In this document: positions 1 through 7,579 of the stretch, piece by piece
Layout: each line of letters opens with the position of its first letter
Position numbering within the stretch: position 1 is the first letter of the stretch
Assembly (NCBI GenBank): GCA_900767135.1
Contig: CAAFYU010000071.1
Coordinates: forward strand, 1-53,341
DNA from: Candidatus Gastranaerophilales bacterium
Lineage (GTDB): Bacteria > Cyanobacteriota > Vampirovibrionia > Gastranaerophilales > Gastranaerophilaceae
Direction: 5' to 3'
DNA: 53,341 nt
Program-made: the position numbers and the translations under genes
The notes under the pieces: generated by a model
The model's input: the letters and a program-made list of their open reading frames with translations, nothing else
Database searches by the model: none
Told to the model about the DNA's origin: nothing

Positions 1-61
1 TAAAAAAATAGGAAACAATATGTAAAAAAAAAAAAAAAGGCTTAAAAACCCCCAAGAGCCG

Positions 62-505
62 TTAAAACCGCCATGTACGTGCCCCCCCCCCCCGAAGAAC
101 ATAAATGCCAAAAATATTTTGTAAAAGTCCGCTCATATAATTTGAACCGTATATTAAAGTCAGGCTTCTTCCTTTTTTTATTGCTAATGGAACAAAAAAT
201 AACCAAATGAACCAATATTCGGTATATAATTTTTTAAATCTATGAATATAAAAATCTTTTAAGTTTGTATTTTTACTAAAACTTTTATACAAACCATAAG
301 CACTTAAAAATGCAAAGATTGTAACGCAAGCTTTTGTTAATACTGATAAAATGGACCATATCCCATAGTGGAACCCGTCCCAACTAAATAGTGAAATTTC
401 ATTATAAATACTTTGATTATAAAACAAATGATGTATTAGCATCATTATAATCGCAATTCCTTTTGCGATATTTGTATATTTAATATCAAAAGTCTTTTCG
501 TTCAT
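62..505 (-). CDS. Acyltransferase-3 family membrane protein, partial, frameshifted at a G tract
   Basis: This is the N-terminal part of an integral-membrane O-acyltransferase of the OafA/NodX (Acyl_transf_3) type, which adds acetyl or other acyl groups to surface polysaccharide. The family's first motif is visible: a basic residue at Lys15 followed by hydrophobic residues and His-His (KGIAIIMMLIHH), then a second membrane segment with FAFLSAYGLY near residue 65-75. The ATG at 505 directly follows the TAA of the glycosyltransferase, so the two are cotranscribed. As given, the frame stops just after a run of 12 G (82-93). With 11 G the frame stays open to the window edge and reads FNGSWGFLSLFFFFYILFP, a very good match to the family's next block (typically a WWF-LS membrane segment). 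The true gene therefore continues beyond position 1. Phase-off state or a homopolymer error are both possible. Confidence 0.8.
   Translation of the reverse strand: MNEKTFDIKYTNIAKGIAIIMMLIHHLFYNQSIYNEISLFSWDGFHYGIWSILSVLTKACVTIFAFLSAYGLYKSFSKNTNLKDFYIHRFKKLYTEYWFIWLFFVPLAIKKGRSLTLIYGSNYMSGLLQNIFGIYVLRGGGARTWRF
82..93 (-). repeat. G12 homopolymer tract (contingency locus) in acyltransferase
   Basis: Twelve consecutive G on the coding (minus) strand, at about codon 137 of the acyltransferase. G12 gives an early stop (tail RGGGARTWRF), while G11 or G8 restores the family sequence. A second homopolymer, A15 on the plus strand at 24-38 (T15 in the coding sense), follows closely. In the G11 frame T15 is read through without a stop, so only the G tract needs changing. 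The position at the window edge means base quality is uncertain. Confidence 0.75.
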
Positions 506-1816
506 TTAGATATTTCCTTCTAAATATTTGTTTTTAAAAAAATGCCAAACATTTTCAGAAGTTTTTTCGTATTCGTTTTTGTCATTGGCTAATTTAGATA
601 TGCCATTGAACATTCCCTTCGAAGTTTTAAAGGCATATTCGTAATTTGGGTATAAATATTCTTCAAAACTTCTGATAGGATCTTTTTCGTTTATTTTTAT
701 AACGACAGGCTTTTTGTATTTTATACAATCAATTAATGTCAGTGCAGAGCCTTGTGGAAAACTGTCAATGTATAAATCTGAAATCTGAATAAATTTTTCA
801 AATTCAGGAGTGCCATTCATTAAAATAACTCTTGGATTGTTTTTAAAATTCTTTTTAATTGTTTTTTCTGCATAAGAAAGTGACGGAGTTATAAATAAGT
901 GCCAAATATTCGGATTCTTTTTTAATATTGTGTTTACTAATTTAAAGTATTCATTCCCGAGTTTTTCAAGTTGGCAGCCTGTTAAAGTTAAGAACGCATT
1001 TTGAGGTATATTTAAGTTTTCTCTAATTTTAGCAAGTTCTTCTTTTGTTAAAATTTTTGATTTGTCATATTGAATAATGAATTCTCCATTTTTGCATTTT
1101 GAATTATTTCTCAAATATTGAGAAACAGCTTGTCCGTTTTTTGTTCTGGTGTAAATTACATCTGCGAATGAGGTTCCCAGTGCGAAAAAATGATCTCCAT
1201 GATTCCAAAATTCAATTTTTATATCAGAATATGTGTGTATTAGCCCTAAAATAGCTGCTCCAACTGCGTCATGCATGTGAATATTGGATATAACTGTTGA
1301 AAAATTGTTTTCTTTAATATAGTTAAATATTTGAATAACTTTTTCAGCATAGTCTTTAACTCCATCAAATTCAACATACTTTTCAGAACCAACTAATTCT
1401 TTAATTGTTTTGGATTTTGTTGGTGCGGAAAGTTCTGATTTCTGATTAAAAGCTGTTAATATAAAATATATGTTTTTATCTTTTTTATTTTTGTTTATGA
1501 ATCTGATAGCGAGTTCTGTATGGCCGCCTGTGTCGTAAATCTCAGATGTTAAGATAGCAACTTTTTTTTCATCTTTTTCTATTGCGTTAGGAGAGATGAT
1601 TATACCATGACTTTGTCTTATTTTCTTTGCAATGTCCAAGATTTTTTCGTCGTAATTAAGAAATTTTTTGGTTGGTAAATTATCTCTAACTGCTAATTTG
1701 GTATATTCTTGTAAGCAACCGGACCAATCAGATTTTTGAAAATCACATTGTAGTTTTATAAAATGTCTTATCCAAGAAAATAATTTCAAATCAATTCTCC
1801 TCAAAAAATCTTTCAA
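506..1816 (-). CDS. GT-B fold glycosyltransferase, surface polysaccharide
   Basis: A 436-residue protein with a glycosyltransferase outline. After about 85 residues of N-terminal region comes a Rossmann-like start, KKVAILTSEIYDTGGHTELAIRF (residues ~86-108), whose glycine-rich loop is typical of GT-B enzymes. The second half has a strand-loop pattern ending in LYIDSFPQGSALTLIDCIKYKKPVV (~350-375), which resembles the donor-binding region of family 4/41-type enzymes. Its start overlaps the 3' end of the aminotransferase gene by 26 bases and its stop abuts the acyltransferase start, so it belongs to the same sugar operon. The donor and acceptor sugars cannot be told from sequence. A start inside the first 80 residues is possible but no better ribosome-binding site is evident. 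Confidence 0.7.
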   Translation of the reverse strand: MKDFLRRIDLKLFSWIRHFIKLQCDFQKSDWSGCLQEYTKLAVRDNLPTKKFLNYDEKILDIAKKIRQSHGIIISPNAIEKDEKKVAILTSEIYDTGGHTELAIRFINKNKKDKNIYFILTAFNQKSELSAPTKSKTIKELVGSEKYVEFDGVKDYAEKVIQIFNYIKENNFSTVISNIHMHDAVGAAILGLIHTYSDIKIEFWNHGDHFFALGTSFADVIYTRTKNGQAVSQYLRNNSKCKNGEFIIQYDKSKILTKEELAKIRENLNIPQNAFLTLTGCQLEKLGNEYFKLVNTILKKNPNIWHLFITPSLSYAEKTIKKNFKNNPRVILMNGTPEFEKFIQISDLYIDSFPQGSALTLIDCIKYKKPVVIKINEKDPIRSFEEYLYPNYEYAFKTSKGMFNGISKLANDKNEYEKTSENVWHFFKNKYLEGNI

Positions 1817-2945
1817 TCACCTCAAAGATTCTTGTCAAATCATCTTCGTTTAATTCGTAATACATTGGAAGTCTTACCAAAGTATCGCTGACTTTGTCTG
1901 TGACTTTCATAGAACCTGAAACTCGTCCGTATTTTACGCCGGCAGGAGAAGAATGTAGCGGAATATAATGGAATGTTGGGGTAATTCCATTATTCTTCAT
2001 GTAATCAATGAATTTGCTTCGAGTTGCTAAGTCATTAAATAAAATGTAATACATGTGTGCATTCTGGTTGCAATCTGTCGGAATAATCGGTCGTCTGATA
2101 AGGCCGCTCTTTTCATATTTTTCAAAGAAGTTGTTGTATTTATCCCAAATTTGAAGTCTTTTCTGATTGATTTCATGGGAGTTTTGGAGTTGTCCATATA
2201 AATATGCAGCTACTATGTCAGAAGGAAGGTATGATGAGCCAATATCAACCCAAGTATATTTATCAACTTGTCCTCTGAAAAATTTAGAGCGATTAGTCCC
2301 TTTTTCTCTAATAATTTCAGCTCTTTCTGCAAATTTTTCATTATTAATGATTAAACAACCGCCTTCTCCGGAGATAACGTTTTTGGTTTCATGGAAACTA
2401 TACGTTCCCAAATCTCCGATAGTTCCAAGCGGTTGCCCTTTGTATGTTGAGCTGAAGCCTTGTGCAGCGTCTTCAAATAAGTATAAATTATGTTTTTTAG
2501 CTATTTCTTTTAGCTTTTCCATATTGCAACCGACACCAGCATAGTGAACCGGAACAATTGCACGAGTTTTTTCTGTAATAGCTGCTTCAACCAAGTTTTC
2601 GTCAAGGTTAAGAGTATCCGGTCTTATGTCAACAAAAACCGGAACTAAGCCTCTTAGCACGAAGGCATTAGCAGTTGATACGAATGTGAATGAAGGCATT
2701 ATAACTTCATCTCCCGGTTTTGCATCAAGTAAAATAGCCATCATTTCGAGAGCTGCTGTACAAGAAGTTGTTAAAAGAATTTTTCTTCCAATGTTTTCTT
2801 CAAACCATTCATTACATTTTTTTGTAAAAGTACCATCACCGCAAATCTTTCCGGATTTAACAGCTTCGATAATATTTGAAATTTCGCTTATTGAACTATA
2901 TGGTTTATTAAACGGAATTTTTTTTTGTTCATTTCCTTTGTTCAT
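1791..2945 (-). CDS. rffA: dTDP-4-amino-4,6-dideoxygalactose transaminase (WecE/RffA)
   Basis: PLP-dependent sugar aminotransferase of the DegT/DnrJ/EryC1 family. Known RffA/WecE enzymes convert dTDP-4-keto-6-deoxyglucose to dTDP-4-amino-4,6-dideoxygalactose (Fuc4N), the precursor of enterobacterial common antigen. The 384-residue length is normal. Characteristic blocks are CGDGTFTKKC (~35-44), PSFTFVSTANAFVLRG (84-99), PVHYAGVGC (132-140), FEDAAQG with the PLP-ring Asp159, SFHETKN with the Schiff-base Lys188, and REKGTNRSKFFRGQVDKYTW. The last is close to the E. coli enzyme as I recall it, so the specific assignment is better than generic DegT. It sits in an operon with an SDR, ACP and ketosynthase III, suggesting the amino group is acylated afterwards. 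No glucose-1-phosphate thymidylyltransferase or dehydratase gene lies in the window. Confidence 0.88.
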   Translation of the reverse strand: MNKGNEQKKIPFNKPYSSISEISNIIEAVKSGKICGDGTFTKKCNEWFEENIGRKILLTTSCTAALEMMAILLDAKPGDEVIMPSFTFVSTANAFVLRGLVPVFVDIRPDTLNLDENLVEAAITEKTRAIVPVHYAGVGCNMEKLKEIAKKHNLYLFEDAAQGFSSTYKGQPLGTIGDLGTYSFHETKNVISGEGGCLIINNEKFAERAEIIREKGTNRSKFFRGQVDKYTWVDIGSSYLPSDIVAAYLYGQLQNSHEINQKRLQIWDKYNNFFEKYEKSGLIRRPIIPTDCNQNAHMYYILFNDLATRSKFIDYMKNNGITPTFHYIPLHSSPAGVKYGRVSGSMKVTDKVSDTLVRLPMYYELNEDDLTRIFEVIERFFEEN

Positions 2946-2989
2946 AAACTATGCCTTCCTTAAATCATTATTAAATAAATTCTAATTTT

Positions 2990-3724
2990 CTAGAATACTC
3001 CGCAATCAATAATATAATTCTTTGCGGCAATCCATTTAGTTTTGTCTGAGAGTAAAAATACTATGTAGTTTGCAACATCATCAACTTCTCCAATACCCAT
3101 AGGGTATTTCCCTTCTGCATATTGGCGAGCGATGTCATCAGCCATTTGGGTGTTAATCAAAGTTGGAGATACGCAGTTTACACGAATTTTAGAACTTGCG
3201 ACCTCTTTTGCAATTGATTCCATGGACGCAATTAATGCCCCTTTACTTCCGGCGTATGAAGTCATTCCCGGATCGCATTTTACCCCACCGGCAGAAGCGA
3301 CGCATACAATTGAAGTTCCGGCTCCGATGTTGTTACGTTTATCAAGCATTCCTTTAACCATAAAAACAGGTGCGAAGTAGTTTACGGAAAACACTTTCTG
3401 TATTTGCTCATATTCAACGGCACGTATAGGTTGAATTCCGCCCATGCCCGCACAATAAGCCAAGCCTGCAAATTTTCCATACTTTTCTTTTAATGCTTTA
3501 ACATATTTTGGCAATCCTTCAATATCTTCTGTCAAATCTTTTTGTTCAAGAAACATATTTTCAGGAAATTCGCATTTAGCTTTCATGCCTTCCAAACGTT
3601 CAATATTTCTGCCAATCCCAATAACAGTTGCTCCAAGCTTATTTAAAAGAATTGCAGTTGCCTCGCCAATACCAGATGAAGCTCCTGTTACTATAAAAAT
3701 TTGTTCTTTATTAAACGAAATCAT
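2990..3724 (-). CDS. Short-chain dehydrogenase/reductase, FabG-like
   Basis: A 244-residue classical SDR. The cofactor loop TGASSGIG is at residues 13-20, the NAG-equivalent motif is CAGMGG at 91-96, and the catalytic set is Asn115, Ser144, Tyr157 and Lys161 (SYAGSKGA). The C-terminal block with SDKTKWIAAKNYIIDCGVF follows the family pattern. Length and motifs match 3-oxoacyl-ACP reductases. The gene lies three bases downstream of a dedicated ACP gene and after a ketosynthase III, so the likely substrate is a short 3-ketoacyl-ACP that it reduces to 3-hydroxyacyl-ACP. That specificity is inferred from context; a sugar ketoreductase role is the alternative. Confidence 0.82.
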   Translation of the reverse strand: MISFNKEQIFIVTGASSGIGEATAILLNKLGATVIGIGRNIERLEGMKAKCEFPENMFLEQKDLTEDIEGLPKYVKALKEKYGKFAGLAYCAGMGGIQPIRAVEYEQIQKVFSVNYFAPVFMVKGMLDKRNNIGAGTSIVCVASAGGVKCDPGMTSYAGSKGALIASMESIAKEVASSKIRVNCVSPTLINTQMADDIARQYAEGKYPMGIGEVDDVANYIVFLLSDKTKWIAAKNYIIDCGVF

Positions 3725-3727
3725 AGA

Positions 3728-3946
3728 CTAAACTCCTGCTTTTTTAGCAATATCTTCAATTGTTTGCATATTTTGGTAATCTTTCATAGAGGTTTTTACG
3801 CCAAATTCTTTTTCTAAAAATGCCATTGTAGCCATAATTGATAAAGAATCCCATTCTTCTAAATCTTCTAATAAAGTATCAAATGTAATTTCTTCTTCTG
3901 TTTGCAATACATCAACCATAGCTTCAAGAAATTCTTCTCTATTCAT
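3728..3946 (-). CDS. Acyl carrier protein (dedicated, sugar cluster)
   Basis: A 72-residue acyl carrier protein with the phosphopantetheine attachment motif EWDSLS at residues 31-36, where Ser34 carries the prosthetic group. The acidic helix after it (MATMAFLEKEFGV) is typical. The open frame extends ten codons upstream, but the ATG at 3946 is preceded by a strong AAGGAG site, so MNREEFLEAM is chosen as the start. That ATG overlaps the ketosynthase stop as TAATG, implying translational coupling. Placement between a ketosynthase III and an SDR suggests it carries the acyl intermediate for these two enzymes rather than acting in general fatty-acid synthesis. Confidence 0.88.
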   Translation of the reverse strand: MNREEFLEAMVDVLQTEEEITFDTLLEDLEEWDSLSIMATMAFLEKEFGVKTSMKDYQNMQTIEDIAKKAGV

Positions 3947-5079
3947 TATTCTTCTCCTTTGTAATATCTTATCCAATAATTAATTTGTTCTTCCCTTGTC
4001 GGGTAATCTTTTGGTGAAATATATGTTGAAATTCCACCATTATATAAGTCTGAAATGTTTAAGATGCAACTTCCCCAAGATAAGCCAATCCCAAATGCCG
4101 TCAACATAACTTGATTTAAGTCTTTTCCAATCCCTTGGTCGCATAATACTGTTACAACAGAATTTGTTGAATTGTTTGCATATTTTGAAAAAGTTTCAAT
4201 TGGAGCTTTTTCAGCAGGAATACCAGCTTTTGATATTATGTTTTCCACAATTTGTTTGTTTGCTTGGTGAATTGCGTATAAATCAATATCCTCTTTGGTT
4301 AAGTTCGCTGCTTCTAATGTGTCCAAAATCAATTGGGGAGCAACTTCCATTGTAAAGTTAAAAACATCTTCTCCCTTCATTACACCTTGATTTAAACCAA
4401 TTTCGTCCCCAACAGCATTTTCCACTTTCAAGCTGACTGTTTTTTCATCATAAGGTAATCTTGCACCGCCAAATGGGTGAATTATTTTATTCCAGCCGCT
4501 TCCGTCTGTTCCTGTTACAAATGTTGCTGTTCGCGTTTCGTTTGTATGTTTTAATATTGTTGCAGATGCGGCATCTCCAAATACCGGAGCCGCCTTCCTA
4601 TTCTTTTGGTCAGTATATTTGCCACACAAATCACCTGCTAGTAACAAGCAAGTTTTAAATGCTCCTGATGATAAATATGCGTGTGCTGTCATTAGAGCAT
4701 GTACATAGCCGGAACACCCCAAATTAATATCAAGAGTTGTGCAATTTTTACCTAATCCTAATCTCCCATGAGCAACACAGGCATCACAAGGTTCTTGGAA
4801 ATCCGGTTTTTGATTTACGAAAATAAGTAAATCAATTTCTGTTTTGTTAATCTTCATTTCATCAAGAAGCTTTTCGGCTGCATCTACTGCCATATCAACA
4901 ACGGTTGTGTTTTCATCAGCTATGTACCTGCGTCCGTAGCCTATCATTTTTTTTGCTCTTGCTACTTTTTTAGGATTGTCATTGAAATATTGTAATTCGT
5001 CATCTATATCAATATAATGTTCTGGAACGACAGTTTTAATTCCGCACATCTTAACATTATCAAATTTGCAACTACTCAT
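3946..5079 (-). CDS. 3-oxoacyl-ACP synthase III (FabH-like ketosynthase)
   Basis: A 377-residue thiolase-fold ketosynthase III. The catalytic Cys122 lies in LDINLGCSGYV, His271 in YAIHQANKQ, and the Asn of the triad is Asn302 in KYANNSTNSV, with GIGLSWGSCIL near the C-terminus. KS III enzymes condense an acyl-CoA starter with malonyl-ACP. It is the first gene of a tight operon (ketosynthase, ACP, SDR, aminotransferase, glycosyltransferase, acyltransferase), so it probably makes an acyl group for polysaccharide decoration, such as acetoacetyl-ACP on the way to 3-hydroxybutyryl-ACP. It could instead serve general lipid synthesis, but the housekeeping FabH usually sits in a fab cluster. An AGGAG site lies upstream of the ATG. 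Confidence 0.85.
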   Translation of the reverse strand: MSSCKFDNVKMCGIKTVVPEHYIDIDDELQYFNDNPKKVARAKKMIGYGRRYIADENTTVVDMAVDAAEKLLDEMKINKTEIDLLIFVNQKPDFQEPCDACVAHGRLGLGKNCTTLDINLGCSGYVHALMTAHAYLSSGAFKTCLLLAGDLCGKYTDQKNRKAAPVFGDAASATILKHTNETRTATFVTGTDGSGWNKIIHPFGGARLPYDEKTVSLKVENAVGDEIGLNQGVMKGEDVFNFTMEVAPQLILDTLEAANLTKEDIDLYAIHQANKQIVENIISKAGIPAEKAPIETFSKYANNSTNSVVTVLCDQGIGKDLNQVMLTAFGIGLSWGSCILNISDLYNGGISTYISPKDYPTREEQINYWIRYYKGEE

Positions 5080-5302
5080 TAAAAGCTCCTATTCTTCACA
5101 AAAATTATTATGTAAACATGACGCAAAATCAATCGTTCCACATATAATGTTACTAAAATACACATTTTAACACAATAGTAACAAAGTATAGTTTTTTTAA
5201 CATGCCAGAAAATTCGTTGTTAAACGACACAACAACAACAAAGTATATTTGTTAAATTGCAACTCCCAAATTAAACCAAATTAAACCAAATTAAATGAAA
5301 AA
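5080..5302. other. Intergenic region with tandem 10-bp repeats
   Basis: AT-rich spacer between tRNA-Ser and the sugar operon. Two exact tandem copies of TTAAACCAAA lie at 5271-5290, with a third degenerate copy (TTAAATGAAA) at 5291-5300, immediately beyond the tRNA 3' end. The operon promoter must lie in this stretch, but I cannot pick a convincing -35/-10 pair. Confidence 0.5.
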
Positions 5303-5389
5303 CAGAGAGGAAGGGATTCGAACCCTCGGTGGAATTGCTCCCACACAACCTTTCCAAGATTGCACCTTAAACCGCTCGGACACCTCTCT
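5303..5389 (-). tRNA. tRNA-Ser (GGA)
   Basis: Class II tRNA of 87 nt. The acceptor stem AGAGAGG pairs with CCTCTCT and G is the discriminator. The D-arm reads GTCCGAGCGGTTTAAGGTGC, the anticodon stem is CAATC/GGTTG around loop TTGGAAA with anticodon GGA (plus positions 5353-5355), there is a long variable arm, and the T-arm is GGGTTCGAATCCC. No CCA is encoded. A long variable arm with GGA identifies serine. Confidence 0.97.
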
Positions 5390-5431
5390 TCATTTGTTGA
5401 TGTGAATATATCACAAACATTTCTTTTGTGC

Positions 5432-5437
5432 TACTAT
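5432..5437 (+). promoter_or_regulatory. -10 element of a probable leaderless aroA promoter
   Basis: TACTAT ends exactly six bases before the aroA ATG (5444) and there is no Shine-Dalgarno sequence. The -35 is poor (TATCAC at 17 bp). The spacing is identical to that of hisS and folP in this window. Confidence 0.6.
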
Positions 5438-5443
5438 TTGTTT

Positions 5444-6715
5444 ATGCGAAAAATAATTAATAAAAATCAATCAGGACTTAATGGAATTGTTGAAATTCCC
5501 TCAGATAAATCGATTTCACACAGAGCAGTGATGTTTTCATCTCTTGCAAAAGGAAAGTCGATTATAAAAAACTTTTCAAAAGGGCAAGATCCACTATCGT
5601 CATTGAAGGTTTGTCAAGCACTTGGTGTAAATGCCGAGTTTAAAAATGAAGAATTGATTATAACTTCGTCAGGCATGCTAAAAATTCCTCAATCCCCTTT
5701 GGATTGTGGAAATTCCGGTACTACTATGCGATTGATGTCAGGAATTCTTGCTGCTCAAAATTTTAATTCAATATTAATCGGCGATGAAAGTCTTTCTAAA
5801 CGCCCGATGAAGCGAGTTATTGAGCCGCTTTCTCAAATGGGTGCGAAAATTGAGTCAAACGAATTTAAAGCACCTTTGAAAATTTTTGGCGGAAATCTTC
5901 ACGCAATTAATTATATCTCTAAACTTGCCTCTGCACAGGTGAAGTCGTGTATTTTACTTGCGGGTATGGGGTTAGATGGCAAAACAAGTTTTACTGAGCC
6001 TTATGTTTCTCGAAACCATACAGAAATTATGCTTAAATATATGGGGGCAAATATAGGTGTAGATGGTAATACGGTTACAATCGAAAAATCGGAACTTGAA
6101 CCGAGAATTATTGAGGTTTGCGGAGATATTTCTTCTGCGGCATATTTTATTGTGGCAGGCATGATTGTTCCGAATTCAAAAATAATTCTGAAAAATGTTG
6201 GCTTGAACCCGACGCGTACCGGAATTCTTGAAGTTGCCGAAAAAATGGGCGGCAACATTGAAATACTTGATAAACGCAACGTTTCAGGAGAAGAAGTCGG
6301 TGATATTCAAATTTCTTATTCTGATTTGAAATCTTGTACAATTGAAGGCGATATAATTCCGCGTCTGATTGATGAATTGCCTGTGATTGCCGTTCTTGCG
6401 ACACAAGCGGAAGGGCAAACTGTTATTAAAGATGCACAAGATTTGCGTAACAAAGAATCTGATAGAATTAAAGCAACTGTATGCGAACTTAAAAAGCTTG
6501 GTGCTGATATTGAGGAAACTCCTGACGGCTTTGTAATTAATGGTAAAAAATCGCTAAAAGGTGGTGTAGAAGTTGAAACCTACCATGATCACAGGCTTGC
6601 AATGAGTTTGTACGTCGCAGGATTGATTTGTGATAAACCACTTGCTATCAACGGATTTGAATGGGTTGACATTTCTTTCCCTGAGTTTGATAAGTTGTTT
6701 TCACAACTTGCCTGA
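5444..6715 (+). CDS. aroA: 3-phosphoshikimate 1-carboxyvinyltransferase (EPSP synthase)
   Basis: Catalyses transfer of enolpyruvyl from PEP to shikimate-3-phosphate, the sixth step of the shikimate pathway, in the cytoplasm. The 423-residue protein shows the N-terminal signature IPSDKSISHRAVM (residues ~19-31), the PEP-binding block LDCGNSGTTMRLMSG (~87-101), SKRPMKRVIEPL, VSRNHTE, and the C-terminal LRNKESDRIK and DHRLAMS motifs. The open frame extends 28 codons further upstream through the tRNA gene. The ATG at 5444 is chosen because homology starts there and a -10 element lies six bases before it, giving a leaderless transcript. Its 5' region is divergent from tRNA-Ser. Confidence 0.96.
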   Translation: MRKIINKNQSGLNGIVEIPSDKSISHRAVMFSSLAKGKSIIKNFSKGQDPLSSLKVCQALGVNAEFKNEELIITSSGMLKIPQSPLDCGNSGTTMRLMSGILAAQNFNSILIGDESLSKRPMKRVIEPLSQMGAKIESNEFKAPLKIFGGNLHAINYISKLASAQVKSCILLAGMGLDGKTSFTEPYVSRNHTEIMLKYMGANIGVDGNTVTIEKSELEPRIIEVCGDISSAAYFIVAGMIVPNSKIILKNVGLNPTRTGILEVAEKMGGNIEILDKRNVSGEEVGDIQISYSDLKSCTIEGDIIPRLIDELPVIAVLATQAEGQTVIKDAQDLRNKESDRIKATVCELKKLGADIEETPDGFVINGKKSLKGGVEVETYHDHRLAMSLYVAGLICDKPLAINGFEWVDISFPEFDKLFSQLA

Positions 6716-6741
6716 TGAAAATATTTATTTGTTAAAAAATA

Positions 6742-6779
6742 GCTGGATTCTTTCGGTTCCGGAGAACCTCAGAATGACG
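6742..6779 (-). repeat. REP-like element, CGTCATTCTGAG...GAATCCAGC family
   Basis: On the minus strand this reads CGTCATTCTGAG, then a GGTTC-CGGA-GAACC hairpin, then GAATCCAGC. It lies in the spacer between aroA and the TPR gene. At least eight related copies occur in this window. The rest of the 228-base spacer holds a small CCCGCA/TGCGGG hairpin near 6821-6845 and no gene. Confidence 0.75.
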
Positions 6780-6931
6780 AAAATAGCTACTATTGCTGAT
6801 TATTATGAATGCACAAAAACAACCCGCACCAAGGAGTTTAGATGCGGGAATCAGTAAAAGAGACATCAATGATATTATGGATTATGTAAAAATAATGTCA
6901 AATTTTTGTGGATATTTTTTTTGATTTATTT

Positions 6932-6937
6932 TATAAT
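6932..6937 (+). promoter_or_regulatory. -10 element of a probable leaderless promoter
   Basis: TATAAT ends six bases before the ATG at 6944 (spacer CCTCTT). No Shine-Dalgarno sequence is present. No good -35 hexamer is visible at 16-18 bp. Confidence 0.6.
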
Positions 6938-6943
6938 CCTCTT

Positions 6944-7573
6944 ATGAGAAAGTTTTTATTAATATTGATAGGGATAGTTTTGTTAGGAGTGAATTGCTCT
7001 GAGGCAGCCAGTTTAAACCTTCAAGGCAAAAAACAGCCGACAAAAGTAATTCAGTCTGAAAAATATATGAATATTTCAAATCAGGCGAATGTTTTTTATG
7101 CGGAAAATGATATAAAAAGTGCGTTTAATCTATTTTTGACAATTCCTGAGGAAGAAAGAACGGCACAAAATTGGCTTTTACTTGGTAATATTTTGCAAGA
7201 TCAAGGTAAAAGTGATGAAGCTGTTTTTATGTACAACAAGGCAATTGAGGCTGATGAAACTTTTTATAAAGCTTATTACAATTTGGGTAATATATTTTTG
7301 AACGAAGGTAAGCCTAATATGGCGGTAGAGGAATTCAAAAAGGTTATAAAATTGAAGCCTGAATATGCTTATGGGCACTACAATTTAGGCTGTGCATATA
7401 TGAAATTGGGTAAGTATAGCAAGGCAAAATATGAATTTTTGGTTGCAACGGATTACAAAAACAATGTGGCAGATTTTCATTACAATTTGGCTTATGTTTA
7501 TAAAAAATTAAATAAGGAAAAACAGGCAAAAACCTACTTGGAATACTATAATAAGATAATTAACAATCAGTGA
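6944..7573 (+). CDS. Secreted TPR-repeat protein
   Basis: A 209-residue exported protein. The N-terminus MRKFLLILIGIVLLGVNCSEAAS is a signal peptide; the Cys at residue 18 could be a lipobox variant (GVNC), but cleavage after the later AA is equally likely. Residues ~75-200 hold four tetratricopeptide repeats (for example WLLLGNILQDQGKSDEAVFM and YYNLGNIFLNEGKPNMAVEE), which are protein-binding scaffolds. The open frame has a GTG 12 codons upstream, but the signal peptide and the -10 element place the start at 6944. It is followed after six bases by a HAD phosphatase gene. The partner protein is unknown. Confidence 0.82.
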   Translation: MRKFLLILIGIVLLGVNCSEAASLNLQGKKQPTKVIQSEKYMNISNQANVFYAENDIKSAFNLFLTIPEEERTAQNWLLLGNILQDQGKSDEAVFMYNKAIEADETFYKAYYNLGNIFLNEGKPNMAVEEFKKVIKLKPEYAYGHYNLGCAYMKLGKYSKAKYEFLVATDYKNNVADFHYNLAYVYKKLNKEKQAKTYLEYYNKIINNQ

Positions 7574-7579
7574 GGCATT

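Noticed and set aside
1..100. Low-complexity edge (A15, C12) as pure sequencing noise
   Set aside because: In the G11 frame both homopolymers are read through to give a convincing acyltransferase sequence, so the region is real even if one base may be miscalled.
5271..5300. Tandem TTAAACCAAA as an attachment site next to tRNA-Ser
   Set aside because: No integrase nearby and no second copy of the tRNA 3' end in the window, so integration is not supported.
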